Of a stretch of DNA of 64,000 nucleotides, positions 36,756 through 48,689 are shown in pieces. The DNA is from Cepaea nemoralis (taxonomy: Eukaryota > Mollusca > Gastropoda > Stylommatophora > Helicidae). Position numbers and translations under genes: made by a program. The stretch is from positions 1,112,001-1,176,000 of the forward strand of contig JACEFZ010006318.1 of assembly GCA_014155875.1 (NCBI GenBank). Direction: 5' to 3'. The first letter of the stretch is position 1; every line of letters begins with the position of its first letter. Below the pieces are notes generated by a model that saw only the letters and a program-made list of their open reading frames with translations, did not search any database and was not told the DNA's origin.

Positions 36756-36956
36756 AAACAATTCTCAAATGGTAGCCTTCGCTTTGGCCAGATGCTTCTG
36801 CGTCTCTCTGAATTCCCCAAGATCAGTATGGAGCACAACATTGCAGTTGGATTGGTCATCACCAAGAACCCACAGCTTCATATTCCTCAGCTGTATGCAG
36901 AGATGTATGCTCAGAGCAGTTTTGTGCAGGACAATGGTGACTCTACCATGTCATAG
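36756..36956 (+). CDS. Nuclear receptor, terminal coding exon (helices 10-12)
   Basis: After a good acceptor (catacttgcttacag) the phase-0 frame gives about 66 codons to a TAG at 36954-36956. It reads NGSLRFGQMLLRLSEFPKI, then HIPQLYAEMYAQ near the end. R-F-x-x-x-LL-x-L matches the start of helix 10/11. The IPQLYAEMY stretch sits where helix 12 (AF-2) lies in NR1/NR2 receptors such as PPAR (LLQEIYxDMY). The phase-1 and phase-2 donors of the previous exon do not feed this frame; phase 1 hits an in-frame stop after a few codons. A second AG, with the exon starting at 36776, would restore the frame from the phase-2 donor, but it deletes the loop before helix 10 and lacks a pyrimidine tract. Confidence 0.78.
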   Translation, partial: KQFSNGSLRFGQMLLRLSEFPKISMEHNIAVGLVITKNPQLHIPQLYAEMYAQSSFVQDNGDSTMS

Positions 36957-38079
36957 TGAGATTATGGTGCGTATTAGCGATACAGATCAGATCCATTAAT
37001 GCATATTAATATGTACGAGGGAGAGTGTAAGTTACAAACTGATGTGAGGAAAATTGAACTTGGTAGTTGATAGTTTCTGAATGTGTCATTCAGTGGCATC
37101 ATCATCTTGTTTTATGATCAGCTGTGGTAGCAGACTGCTACTAGGCATCAAATGTGCTGAGCTGATATAACTTGTGAGCCTGCTCATAAAGTATATAAAG
37201 GCAAAACTATTCCTTTTATTGCAGTTTTTTCTAACAGCTTTGATATTTTATTTATGGTAAAAGTATTTGTTTCCGAGACACGATGCTGTTTATGACCCAG
37301 TTTTTATCGATGTTCAGATCTGGTAAAATGTCAGTATTTTTCTTCTTCATGAATCACATTATTTTTAGAAAGTTTGTTTTAGATGTAAGTTCAGAAACTT
37401 TGATTTTCTTCTTATTCACATCCGTATGGTGCCAAATGAAAGATGCATATTCTCCTTAAAATGTATTACTAATTCGTTTACTAACTAGCATATGGTCTCT
37501 TTTTCTTATATCATATACCTCCAACTCTGGGTTTTTGGGTTGCCATATGGACTCATTTGTAGCTAGTCTTCCATTGCTCCCTATCTTCAACAAAATCTAC
37601 AATTCTGCATGCAGCCTATTAATTCTTTAGCATCAGTTCACACAAACACCAAAGCAACACTGGTAAGAAAACAACTAAACCAGGTATATATTGTGTATTA
37701 ATGAAGTCAGCTGACACAACACTATAACTGGTGTTAGAACTTTCTCCTGTGAATAGATTTTTCTCAGAGTGAGTTAAAAAAAAGTGCAGAAATAGGCACT
37801 GTTTAGAATAAAGCATTTCTGAACATAGCGTGGTATGGAATGAAGAGATATAACATGCCAAGGTCACAGAGAATATGTGGTTGTGGAGAATATTATCACT
37901 GACAACGAGACTTGATGATAATTGCTTAGCATGGCTATATTTGGATTGTTCTTGTGACTGTATAGTCTTCACATGTGAGATCTGAGAGTGTATAGACATG
38001 ACAGGAGTTCCCTGTTAAATAATTTGCACAGAACTGAATTTAACATGAAGGTTTGTTAGTTATCTGTTGCGGATTCTTT
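36957..38079. other. Probable 3' untranslated region and flank
   Basis: The sequence after the receptor stop at 36956 is AT-rich with no coding exon. Several AT-rich hexamers could serve as poly(A) signals, but none stands out, so the transcript end cannot be placed. The minus-strand open frame at 37619-37999 has no recognisable domain. Confidence 0.5.
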
Positions 38080-38360
38080 TTTTTATAGAAAATGTTAATA
38101 ATTTTAACAGTAGTTAAAGCATGAGTTAATGTTTGTAATAGTATATTATAGAATGAGTTAATAATTTTAACAGAGTGTTATAGAATGGGTTAATAAGTTA
38201 TAAAATGAGTTAATACTTTTAACAATATTTTATAGAATGAATCAAAATTTTAAAAATATATTATAAACTGAATTAATACTTTTAACAATATGCTATAAAA
38301 TGATTTAATAAGTTGTTTTAAAATGAGTTAATACTTTTAAGAGTATTTTGTTTTTTAATT
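38080..38360. repeat. About 32-bp AT-rich tandem repeat, 7-8 copies
   Basis: gagttaatacttttaac..tatttatagaatga-like units recur with many substitutions. Confidence 0.8.
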
Positions 38361-38379
38361 TTGATTTTGAGAATTATTT

Positions 38380-39080
38380 AGCCAAGAAGACTGTTCTCAT
38401 TTCTGTCTTGTTTGCCTTTTTGTCCTGTTAAGGAGCTTGGATGGACTATCCCTGCAAGAGCTACACAGGAGACCTGCATGGAAGTTGCAGTGACATACTT
38501 TTAAAACTTGTGTCTAGCCGTCCCAACCACAGCCCATTGCTTGCCACTTGTTAATGAGTAGAGTATATTTTTATTCTTTGCAATTACAAAGGCTGTTTAA
38601 GAGACAGCTGCCAGTGTATCAGTGCTTTCACTGTGGTTGAGGAAATGCTTCTTTTGGATCTAGTGCACTCAGTTATCAACACACTTCTTCAGGGATCAGT
38701 TCCCTTTAATGATAAGATTGGATTTCTCATAGGTTTGCACCATAGGTGAGGAGGAATTGTGTTCAGCTGCACACATCATTCTTGTTGAACCAGCTTCATA
38801 AAATGCATATAGAGAGAATATGTGAATGTCCATTACTTCACACTGTCATTGTGGTATCTGCAATAATATTTACCTTCGTTTTAGCTAAATAACATAATAT
38901 GCATATATTGAGCTAACAGTGTTTATTCTGCTGCAGTTGCAATCTGTTATTTTAAAAACAAATCCCTTAGGAGGAACCTGCTGTGAAGTGTCAGGACCCT
39001 CACATTTCCATTTGGCCAGAGTGCAAAGAGGAGTGGGTGGCCAGTTTTTCGCTCCCTTATAGAAAGATGAGAGATGGCAT
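38380..39080. other. No gene seen
   Basis: Unique-looking sequence without a supported exon or identifiable repeat. It could still belong to the receptor 3' untranslated region. Confidence 0.4.
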
Positions 39081-39084
39081 CAAA

Positions 39085-39152
39085 CCATTTTCCGACCGGG
39101 TTCATGTTATTATCAGTGTATTGTCCTAACCGTTACACCAGCGCTCCCACTT
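39085..39152 (-). mobile_element. tRNA-like SINE head (minus)
   Basis: The complement starts gggagcgctggtgtaacggt + taggacaatacactg and has ATGAACCCGGTC where a B-box is expected. The A-box TGGTGTAACGGTTAGG is good. The B-box is degraded, so this is a SINE relic rather than a tRNA gene. Confidence 0.5.
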
Positions 39153-39895
39153 TTATCTTTGTACTTCCATATACTAGTTTGAATAAACATACATGATACC
39201 ACGCTCAATTGAGGTCATGACCAGTGCCCTTTCTAGCCACCTTCCTTTTAAAAATATGATCCAGTGTTGATCTTTTGAGACTAGGTTGACCCCAGGGATG
39301 GATTGGTAGGGAAACAAATCCTGTCCTGCAACACTGGAAAGTAAATCTCTTGACTTGGGGCAAAGGAATGAAATGTAGGAACAAAAATACATGCGATATT
39401 GGAAAGACATTGAAGGAACTACGTGAAGCAGCACAGGAAAAAGATGGCTTTGCATGAGCTGGTTGAGGTCCTATGCTTTCATTGAGCGATTGAGCGATAG
39501 CGAGCACAAGAAGAAGACAATGTGGATAAGTGATAACACAAACCATGAAGTTACCATGGTTTTCATACAAATGGAAACATTTTCTTTGCAGGATGAATGT
39601 GTAATAGAATGTAACTAGCGTGTATCTTGCACTGGCTGACTTTTGTGCCTTCTGAGTACATCTGTGAAGTTTGAATGTAGCCAAAATGAGCGCTGACCAT
39701 GATTTGTGAGCTTCAACCTGTGATACTGCAACTGTTTCTGTTAATTTTCTCAGCAATGTGAGAATCTAGCCTTTGTGTATACTGCATGGTGACTGCTTGG
39801 GCAAGGGACCTTTGTTCTCAGCCCAGGAAACAGTTCTAGCAGATATCAGCAATGGCATAAATGACATAATGCAAGTTTTGTTGTTGTTGTTTTCT
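39153..39895. other. No gene seen
   Basis: A minus-strand open frame of 183 codons (39205-39756) has no recognisable domain and no homologous repeat context. It is most likely chance. Confidence 0.4.
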
Positions 39896-39899
39896 GTCA

Positions 39900-40490
39900 G
39901 CTCAGCTGTGTGAGTACATTAATAGTCAGCCCAGCTGTGGGGGTATATTAATAGCCATCCATGGGGGATATATTAATAGTCAGTCCAGTTGTGTGGATAC
40001 ATTAATAGTCAGCTGTTGGGATACAGTAATAGTCAGTCCAGTTGTGTGGATATATTAATAACCAGCAATGGGGGATACATTAATAGTCAGTCCAGTTGTG
40101 TGGATACATTAATAGTCAGCTGTTGGGATACAGTAATAGTCCAGTTGTGTGGATATATTAATAACCAGCCGTGGGGGATACATTAATAGTCAGTCCAGTT
40201 GTGTGGATACATTAATAGTCAGCACAGCTGTGGGAATACATTAATTGTCAGTCCAGCTGTGTAGATACATTAATTGTTAGTCCACCTGTGTGGATACATT
40301 AATTGTCAGCTGTGGGGATACATTAATAGTCAGTCCAGTTGTGGGAATACATTAATAGTCAGTCTAGTTGTGAGAATACATTAATTGTCAGTCCACATGT
40401 GTGGACACATTAAATGTCAGTCCAGCTGTGTGGATACATTAATTGTCAGCCAGCTGTTTGGGTACCATAATTTTCAGTCCAGCTGTTCAA
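39900..40490. repeat. 29-bp tandem repeat, about 18 copies
   Basis: The unit is ttaatagtcagtccagttgt + gtggataca with shortened variants (agtcagctgttgggatacag). Copies diverge towards the right end (ttaattgtcag). Confidence 0.9.
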
Positions 40491-41800
40491 AAGAACTCAG
40501 ACATAGACAAGCCCATAGCTGTGCAGAGGTTAAACAGTATTAAGAGACTATGGCACAACACCAGTGACGTTTTTTGGAAAAAAGAATAGGGATGCATAAA
40601 GTTATCAGCCTAGCTCATTACTGAAATAAGAATATAATGTTTGTCAAGTTTCAGTTGCCTGTGAAGATATTAACACCGAAAAGATAACTATTAATATAAT
40701 TTTTAAAATATAACCATAATTTCCCGGTGATGATTATTGTTTTGTTTTACACTTTTGACAAACATTTTTTTTAGAAACATTTCATTAACAATTTTTGGTA
40801 GTCTTTTTACCTTTCCAACACTTTAATTATATATGAAATGTATACATATATACATCACGTGCTTTCAGTGTGCTGTGTTGTGGAAACACAAAACTAAAGA
40901 CAGTGATTTCATTTTTATTTCTTTATAAAGCAGAAAACTGTTATTTTCAAATGTTTATATATGACAAAGAGGCCATACTAAAAATTGAACTGTATGCATG
41001 CATGTTTTTTGTTTGGGAATCATTGTTATTGAATATTTGTCACAGAGGAAATGATTGCATGCACTATGTTGATGAGAGCCAGTGGTGTATTGTTACTTTT
41101 TGGAATGTGAGATTTCATATAACTTTCTGTTCACTGAATACCACTAGCTTGGCGTGGCTGTTATCTTATGTAATAGTGTTGTGCTTCAATTAGATATTAG
41201 TTAGATATGATGCTTGATTTGATTTGTTAAGATACAAAATCTGGTTATTGTGACAATTGGTCAGAATTCTGATATATATATATCCATTTTGTTTTTGATG
41301 TTTATGAACTTACTGGGCTGCTCCTACTCTATCCTTGGATGTATACGTCACATGACAGTTCTCCCAACACAACTCTTAGCCACTGTATTTTTATGGAATG
41401 CATAAGTAACTTCTACTGAGCTGAAGAAGTTTTCGGTCTGAATGTTCATTGTTATCTACATGTGTCTTTCACTTGTTGAGCTTTCTAGTCATATTAATTG
41501 TCTCCTTCTGTGAGGATTGTTTGAGGGCTGGTTCTCAATGTTTATAGAGTACTCTTGGTTATTGCCGCATGAGTTTGACTTGATCCTTGGTTTCTAGCAT
41601 TCTTTTGTTTGTTGTAGCGGCCATTCTCCCGTTCTGTCAACATTGCCAGTCTTTTTGTGCATCTTAGCACCTGCTTGACATAAATTATTGTAATGTATTT
41701 CTTATATAGAAGTGAGTGGCAGCAGGACTTAATTGAGCTTGTGCTTAAACTTCCGTTGAGCTGAAGGTAGCGCTGGAGATTCAATCTTACACCAGTCAGT
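40491..41800. other. No gene seen
   Basis: AT-rich sequence. The + strand open frame at 40870-41193 (107 codons) lacks any recognisable motif. A short (TA)n run lies at about 41270-41283. Confidence 0.4.
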
Positions 41801-41915
41801 TGGGCTTCAATATTGACTTCTCATTCCGAAAGCAATGGCAAACTACTGAATGCCTAGAAAATCAATCTGGGGTTGGGATTGATCACAGTGTCCTGCAAAG
41901 GTCATACAACAAGTA
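41800..41915 (+). mobile_element. SINE family A, 3' half only
   Basis: It contains cattccgaaagcaatggcaa + actactgaatgcctagaaaa and then gatcacagtgtcctgcaaag, the conserved 3' domain of family A. The tRNA-like half is missing. Confidence 0.65.
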
Positions 41916-41934
41916 TGAATGAATTACTTATATG

Positions 41935-42170
41935 TTTGGCACCTGTGGCTTAGGGATAATGGATGCAGTTTTAGAATCCTAGCATACCAGGTTCACAGTC
42001 AGCCGCAGGTGATTTGGGAGCAGATTACTTAGCATTGATTTTAACAATTGAGTCTTGGCTATTCAAAAAGTAATGGCAAACTACCAAACTTAGAGTTGCC
42101 TAGAAAATTACAAACAGCCAATACATGTGATTTTGATGTCCTGTAGAGGACATGCAACCAACATGTATTA
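41935..42170 (+). mobile_element. SINE family A, diverged full copy
   Basis: It starts tggcacctgtggcttaggga, has ccaggttcacagtcagccgc at the B-box place, the core aaaagtaatggcaaactacc and the end gatgtcctgtagaggacatg. Flanks attacttatatg and attacttgtgtg may be an aged target duplication. Confidence 0.7.
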
Positions 42171-42179
42171 CTTGTGTGG

Positions 42180-43800
42180 TAACTGTGTGTGTGTGTGTCT
42201 GTTGAATTTTGTTTTACATTTTTACTAGCCAACATAGGACTTTACTTCTTCTTCTCCTTCTCTGTTGTCTTTTTCTTCTTCTTCTTCTATATAAAAACAA
42301 CAACAGTTTGCCATACATCTATTCTGGCATGGGTCATGATCAGGCCATGGGCACCTGTCAACTTCATCAGGCCTCTAACATGTATCTTCTAGGGTTGCTT
42401 TTGTGGACATGAATAATAAAAAAAAAAGTTCATGATTACGATAATTTTAACTTAAGAGAACGATATGTGTAGCTGCCTGCAGGAGTTAAAGTACTAAGTT
42501 TATGCACATTATTGTAATGTATTAGTTATATGGTAACAATGAGTCTGTATTTTTATTTTAAATTTCTACTATTGTATTAATGTACAGAAAAATATGATTA
42601 ATATAATATTGGCTTAAAAGATGATACACATAGCCATCGTTGGAAATTGTTAATAATATGTATATCACTGAATTATATTGATCTTTTAAAATAAGTAACA
42701 TTTGTTTACTAGTAGTGTAAGTTTTAAGTTAATAAACATTTACTTCTTAAATGGTGGACAATAGCATTTTAAAGTAATATTTCCAAGCATTGATTACAGG
42801 AGGCCAGTTTTTTTTATGCATGGCAATGTTTATCTTTGTTTTGTTCTTATTATAATTGTTTCATATTTCATTTTCAGCCATAGATAATATGTAAACAAAA
42901 ATTGGGAAGAGCTTATCTTCATATTTTAACACTGTGAAATCTCACAAACTGAAAAATCCTGGACCAAACATAGTAATGTTGCCAAAAGCCATTGAGGCAC
43001 ATAATTTGGTGTATGTCATAAAAAAGTGATCATATTTATGACAATTACGTATGGTGGATAGTAAAAATTTGAGTGCTGCTCAAAAAGTTGTGCACTTCTC
43101 CCATCTTTTTTGTTTTCACCAACGTGATGTCCTGATTGTAGAACTCCCCAGTTCTGGGCCCAAAAACATCTCCAGTTAAGCTATCAAATCCTGGTCATTG
43201 GAGAAATGATGTCCACTAAGCAGTTCCTTCATGTTTAGGAACAGGAACAACTAACTATATATATGCTTTTTAATGTCTGCCATTATTTATTATCAGTATA
43301 TGAATGTGTTTGGTTACCAAGGAAGCTTTGTGTCATCTGTAATAGATATGTTACATTTTATATGTGACATAGGAACATCATGTTAATTAAGATTTAGTAA
43401 TGTTATTGCATATAGTAATGCTGATTGTAACCACATTCAAGACACTGTAAACACATCTTGCCATATGTCATCAGTGTGTCAGAACACTGCTTTACGTTAG
43501 TTGGATAGTTTATATGTTGCCAATAGAATATGTATCATGACAAAGTGACATGTCATTGCTGGCTATATGCATGTATATATAGGCCACATCATTTCTCGGC
43601 AATTTTTATTTTTGAAATGCAGATTTGTTTAAATGTTATTGATGAATTAGTAAACAATTTAAGTTTTAATGCAAAATTCTAACTGTAAAAAAACATGATT
43701 TGCATTCACAATACCACACAGATTTAAGTCAGAATACATAGGATGCAAGCACTCGTGCACAGCAAGTGTTTCTGTATCAGTTCACTGTGTTTGTTGTCCT
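42180..43800. other. No gene seen; short simple repeats
   Basis: A (GT)n run at 42184-42200 and a (TTC)n-rich stretch at 42246-42290 are present. The rest is AT-rich without coding evidence. Confidence 0.4.
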
Positions 43801-44018
43801 ATAGAACAGCTGCAGTGTCTTAAAGACAATGATTATGAAGCAGAACTGCCTCGGACAAACTTGGAACCATGCAGGCAGTTGCTACATGAAAGGGGGGTGC
43901 TGGTAAAGCTGCAGAATTTGTATGTATATTGCAAGCCGCTATAGAAGACATATCAAGAGGACAGTGAAACATTGTCATTCACATACAGTATTATGGTCTT
44001 TTGTCCAAAACCAACGTG

Positions 44019-45125
44019 ATCAGGATGGTGGTATATACATTCACTCAATCGCAGATGGCAGCCTTTACAATGCTCAGAGACTGAAGGCCAAGAAATAAAT
44101 TAGGAGGGTACTGATCAGAGAGTTGCTTTTTGCAGATAATGCTGTAATTATGACCCACTCTGAGGAAGAATTACAACATCTACTATCTGCATTCTCCAAT
44201 GCTTGTTCTGAATTTGGTTCAACAATTAGCAAAAAGAAGACACAGATTATGTCACAAGGTGCACATGGGGTACCATCAATCTTTATTGAGGACGCCGAAC
44301 TAGAGATAGTAGACCATTTTACATATCTAGGATCAGAGGTAAATAGCAAATTATCCTTAGATCAGGAAATCAAAATCAGGATTGGTAAGGCAGCAGCAAT
44401 AATGAACAGGTTAAGAAAAAGAGTCTGGGAGAACAGGAAGCTTACTGCCAAAACAAAAGTCCTTGTCTATCAAGCCTGTGTCCTTAGCACTCTTCTTTAT
44501 GACAGTGAAGCCTGGACAACTTACTCACACCAAGAGAAACGTTTAAACAGCTTTCATATGCAGTGTCTGCGAAGAATACTTGGTATTAAATGGCAAGACA
44601 AAATCACAAATACTGAAGTATTGGAATGATTATTTTGTGTGACGGTGTGTTCCATGCTCAGTCTTTGTAGACTTAGATGGATAGGACATGTTAGGAGGAT
44701 GGATGACGATAGAATACCAAAGGACATCTTTTTTGGTGATTTACAGATGGGTAAGAGATCTCAGGGTCGGCCTCTACTACGATACAAAGATGTGTGTAAG
44801 CGGGACATGATTGATGCAGGCATTGATAATGCACACTGGGAGCAAGTCGCTGCTGAACGTGTTGCATAGAGGGCAAATATCAGAAATGGAATAAAGACAA
44901 AGGAGAAAATTATTGTAGATAAGTCACATACCGAACGTGTAAGATGCAAGATTGTGCATGATGGTGAAAATGACCATGTGTTCACATGCATCCACTGTGG
45001 ACGAACATTGGCTCGAATTGGCCTTAACAGTCACATTTGCCACCGCCATTGGTTATAGTTATTAAGCCTTTTTGAAGCACAAACTATCATCTGTCAAGAC
45101 GGCATGTTGCCAATGTAAAAAAAAT
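44019..45125 (+). mobile_element. Non-LTR retrotransposon L1x, 5'-truncated
   Basis: It starts with GGIYIHSIADGSLYNAQRLKA, then LLFADNAVIMTHSEEELQHLL (RT palm; the usual FADD is FADN here, so a catalytic Asp is changed). DHFTYLGSEVNSK, VLSTLLYDSEAWTTY and LRRILGIKWQDK follow. After frame breaks at about 44629, LRWIGHVRRMDDDRIPKDIF and a terminal FTCIHCGRTLARIGLNSHIC-HRH Cys/His motif appear. The 3' tail at 45060-45120 is shared with 24072-24118. There is no RNase H. Confidence 0.85.
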
Positions 45126-45299
45126 GTCCAAAACCAAGATAATTACCATCATCATAATCATTAGATAATAATCATTGAGAATAATATGCAAGTAGAAGCT
45201 TCCGGTGCTCACTTCCATAAATAAACTACAGGCTTTTTGTTCAGGTAAAGTGCCATAGTTTTGAAGGAATTATCTATTTGTTTATTTCTGGTAAGACTT

Positions 45300-45424
45300 C
45301 TATCATTTTAAGTTTGCTGCCTTATTCTATATATGTTGTATGTGGTGGTATGTAGTTCCTTTATTTTATGTAATTCAAATATGCTTGCCTCTTTTTCTTT
45401 CTGTGTGTGTGTTTGCATGCATAT
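45300..45424. other. Spacer before minisatellite
   Basis: AT-rich, with a short (GT)n at 45401-45412. Confidence 0.4.
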
Positions 45425-45655
45425 GTCCTCATGTATTGTTCTAACACAAATCATTCTGTCCTCATATATATGAGATATTTGTCTCACACACATCATTCTG
45501 TCCTTACATATATGAGATATTTGTTCTACATGCAATATTCTGTCCTCACATATATGCGATATTTGTTCTACACACATCATTCTATCCTCATATATATTAT
45601 ATATTTGTCTCACACACATCATTCTGTCCTCATATATACGAGATATTTGTATGTA
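45425..45655. repeat. 42-bp tandem repeat, 5-6 copies
   Basis: The unit is cacacatcattctgtcctca + tatatatgagatatttgtt. It is unrelated in sequence to the 42-bp array at 26985, but related to the tctgtcctac units at 47360-48020. Confidence 0.85.
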
Positions 45656-45657
45656 TG

Positions 45658-45850
45658 TACAGGAGTTCTGGTAACTCATTGGTTAGTGCACTGGTGAAGC
45701 AAATCGGTCTGCAAGTTTCTCTTCAGTAGCAGTGGGATTTGTTTTCTGACCAATAAGCACCTGGAAGTCAATTCAGTCTGATCAAAATGGGTATCAGAAA
45801 TTTGTCTGGGATGGAAATTGGAGGAAGGGGGTTGGTCACTTTATATCATA
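45658..45850 (+). mobile_element. SINE family C (tRNA-derived), copy
   Basis: It starts aggagttctggtaactcatt + ggttagtgcactggtg, a tRNA-like A-box. The tail (aattcagtctgatcaaaatg + ggtatcagaaatttgtctgg) matches the order of the copy at 56490-56670 (aaaatgggtaccagacaatc). Confidence 0.5.
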
Positions 45851-46409
45851 ATCTTTTCACCTGATATACTTGAGGGTCTAACACTTCACACTCAACAGGA
45901 TCATCTAGATGTGAATAGAGTTATCACTGTGGACTCAATACTTGTTGACGTACATAATTTCCTCTCATTGTTGAAACTCTTTGTTTCCACATCAGATGTG
46001 TTTGCTTAGATCTCTGTGTATCAAACCTACCCCTGTTGTGAACAGGTGATGGCAGGTGTGAAGCAGAAGTCAGACATTTAAACACAGACGCCACCAAGAA
46101 TAGCCTGCATAATTTATTGCCTGGAATATTTTGCTGCATATCGTCAAGTGCATACTGCAGAGTTATATATCGTATATTTTGGCTGAAATACATAATACAT
46201 ATAGTCACTGATACTGTTCAGATGTGGAACATTTGTTATCCCCATGGTAATTGCAAATTTACTATGAAGCCCTTCTATAAGAAAGACATAAGAAATTAAA
46301 AAGCAGTACCAGGAATGACCAGAGTATTTCAACAGTAGGAAACATCTTTTCACACCTGAATAATGATATTATGAGTTAAATGTCACTAAGTCTAACATTT
46401 ACTCCTCAT
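45851..46409. other. No gene seen
   Basis: Mixed AT-rich sequence. Open frames below 100 codons have no domain. Confidence 0.4.
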
Positions 46410-46640
46410 TATCTAGTGGCAGTGAATGCTGTTTCACAATCCCAGCATACTGGGTTCGAAGTCAGCCCCTGTGACTTGGGAGTAGATCACGTTACGTTGA
46501 TTTTCCCAGTAATATGGGCTGTGGCTGATGGAAAGCAATGGCAAACTACTGAATGCAAAAGTGCCTAGAAAATCACATACAGCCAATAAATGATGGGTTT
46601 GATTGCGACATCTTTTAAAGGACATGGAACATCTTTTAAA
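46410..46640 (+). mobile_element. SINE family A, variant copy
   Basis: It contains cccagcatactgggttcgaa + gtcagcccctgtgac, the best B-box (GGTTCGAAGTC) of the family, then the core ggaaagcaatggcaaactac and catcttttaaaggacatgga. The last 20 or so bases are duplicated. Confidence 0.75.
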
Positions 46641-46719
46641 GGACATGGAACTAACTTTAGAAACATGGAAAATGAATAACAAATGTCAAAGTATGGCTAT
46701 ATAGATGGATAGGTGGAAT

Positions 46720-46960
46720 ATCATGGCATGAGAAGAAAATGACATCAGAAGTGTTAACAAAAACTGAAATTGAAGAAATCCTTAGTGAATGATATAAAAG
46801 TAAGACAATTAAGGTACTATGGCCATATAAAGAAACACAACTTCATGTTAAAGGATGTGCTGGATGAAAAGGTAGAGAGGAATCATGCAAGAGAAAGACG
46901 GTGTTACATGTGGGTAGACAAAACATCAAGAGATAGACTGGAGGAAGCCTGCTCATTACA
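46720..46960 (+). mobile_element. LINE RT C-terminal fragment
   Basis: The frame reads KVRQLRYYGHIKKHNFMLKD, then VLDEKVERNHARERRCYMWVD. This is the R-x-L-x-Y-x-GHI/V region that follows the RT in L2-type elements. It is about 240 bp, with frameshifts on both sides. Confidence 0.65.
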
Positions 46961-47359
46961 AACCACCTCTAATGTGGAGATAGCACCTGATGGTGACTAT
47001 AAAGTGATTTTCCACATGAAAGTCCTCTCTATCAGATTTTCATACAACAAGTACAGGGCACTGTACATGTCATGTTCTGTATCTCATTCATCTTTCGTTA
47101 CCTCTGTCTCATGAAGTCAAAGGTTCATTGGTGACACCCTCATTTACCCTGAAGATATAATTCAGAATTCACATTTTCATATCCATGTTGTGTGTTTATA
47201 ATGCTGTTCATCTTTAAGAAATGAATATGCCTCGCATGTATCTTGTTTTTTTTCTATGGTATTTATATATAAGGCCCACATCTTGCTGTTATATTCTACT
47301 TCCACATCTTATTCTTCTACTGTATAGCATTATGTGCTCTGAGATGTGAGTTTTGTGCC

Positions 47360-47665
47360 TGCATCATGCTGTCCCCCCAATATCATATTTATATTTTACG
47401 CCTACATCATTCTATCCTACTCTTATTATATTTATGTAATTCACCTACGTTATGTTTTTATAAATGTATATTTATAATTTACACCTACATGATTCTGTCC
47501 TACTCTTATTATATTTATGTAATTCATCTGGTTTATGTTGTCCTAAATAAATATTTATATTTTAAACCAGATGATTCTGTCCTACTCTGTTATATTTTTG
47601 TACTTCACATATATTTTTGTCCTACACAAATATTTATATATTACACCTACATCAAGGATTTAGTA
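47360..47665. repeat. Diverged tandem repeat (tctgtcctac type), about 43-100 bp
   Basis: cacctacatgattctgtcct + actcttattatatttatgta recurs with diverged spacers. A second block lies at 47850-48020 and scattered units at 48770-48900. Together they suggest one old array opened up by insertions. Confidence 0.7.
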
Positions 47666-47849
47666 GGCAAGGAACCTATGACAGGTCTAGTAAACTGGTA
47701 AGGAAGTGAAATAACAGTTAGTAAGAGACCAGTATTGTCTTTAACCAACTAGGAGTCATGAAGGAAAAGTCGCTATTCACACTAGGCACTGGAATGTCTG
47801 TCACCCTACCCCACGACACCTGACAGCATACATGAAATAAAAACAACAC

Positions 47850-48020
47850 CTACATGATTCTGTCCTACTCTGTTATATTTATTTAATGTACTTAAATTAT
47901 GCTGTCCTACATAAATATTCATTATAAGTACATCATGTAGTCATGCTGTATTTAATATATTTCACCTACTTTGCCTTTGTTTTGTCCAGCACTCTGTTAT
48001 AATTATATATTGCAGCTACA
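47850..48020. repeat. Continuation of tctgtcctac-type repeat
   Basis: cacctacatgattctgtcct appears again with atgctgtcctacataaatat. It abuts the LINE fragment that starts at about 48030. Confidence 0.65.
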
Positions 48021-48029
48021 TCGTGCTGT

Positions 48030-48680
48030 AATACTACAAATTACACTAAGTAAAACAAATGTGTACAGTTTGATTTTTGAACTGAAGCAAGCCTCTCTGA
48101 ATTGGTATAGTTATCTCAAAACAGTCATAACATCTGAAGGGAGGTGGCTTGAAGAGATTAGAACAAGAATCACCATGGCAACAGGAGCCTTTTGCGTGAT
48201 GGAAAACATATTGACCAATAAAAAGATGTTAATTACAATGAGAAAAAGAGTGTTACTGTGCTACACAGAACCTGTGTTTTTGTATGGATGTGAAATGTGG
48301 ACAATGAGAAAAGCTGAAAAACATCTAATGGCAGTGGTATTGGGCTTTCTGAGAGAAGTGCAAAAATTCCACGGACAGACAGAAAAGCGAATTATTAAGT
48401 TCTACAAGAAAGAACTGAAAACCGTTAACTGATTAGAAACATTAAATGTAGACAGTCTAGACTTTTTGGGCACATTACGAAAAGAAATAAACTGGAGAAC
48501 TTGATGACAACTGGCAAGATTGAGTGGAAAAGAGCAAGGGGAAGACAGAGAAATAAATACCTGGATGGCTTGGCCGCATGGCATCATCAAGACAAAATCA
48601 CAGAGCTGATCCATGACTCTAGTGATTGTGTGAATGGTGAAACATGACTGCCCACACATATTGGCATGGCACATGATGAT
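48030..48680 (+). mobile_element. LINE family L2, 3' fragment
   Basis: The frame reads LNWYSYLKTVITSEGRWLEE, then FCVMENILTNKKMLITMRKRV and CYTEPVFLYGCEMWTMRKAE. After a stop at about 48430 the region NKLENLMTTGKIEWKRARGR continues in another frame. It shows 60-80% visual identity to the copy at 50820-51375. Confidence 0.82.
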
Positions 48681-48689
48681 AATGACTGC

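Noticed and set aside
37619..37999. Minus-strand frame of 126 codons in the receptor 3' region
   Set aside because: No domain, and it lies in likely untranslated sequence. No support beyond an open frame.
39205..39756. Minus-strand frame of 183 codons as a possible gene
   Set aside because: It has no recognisable domain, biased codon pattern or splice partner. The length is possible by chance in 64 kb on six frames.
45425..45655. Same family as the 42-bp array at 26985
   Set aside because: Equal unit length only. The unit sequences are unrelated.
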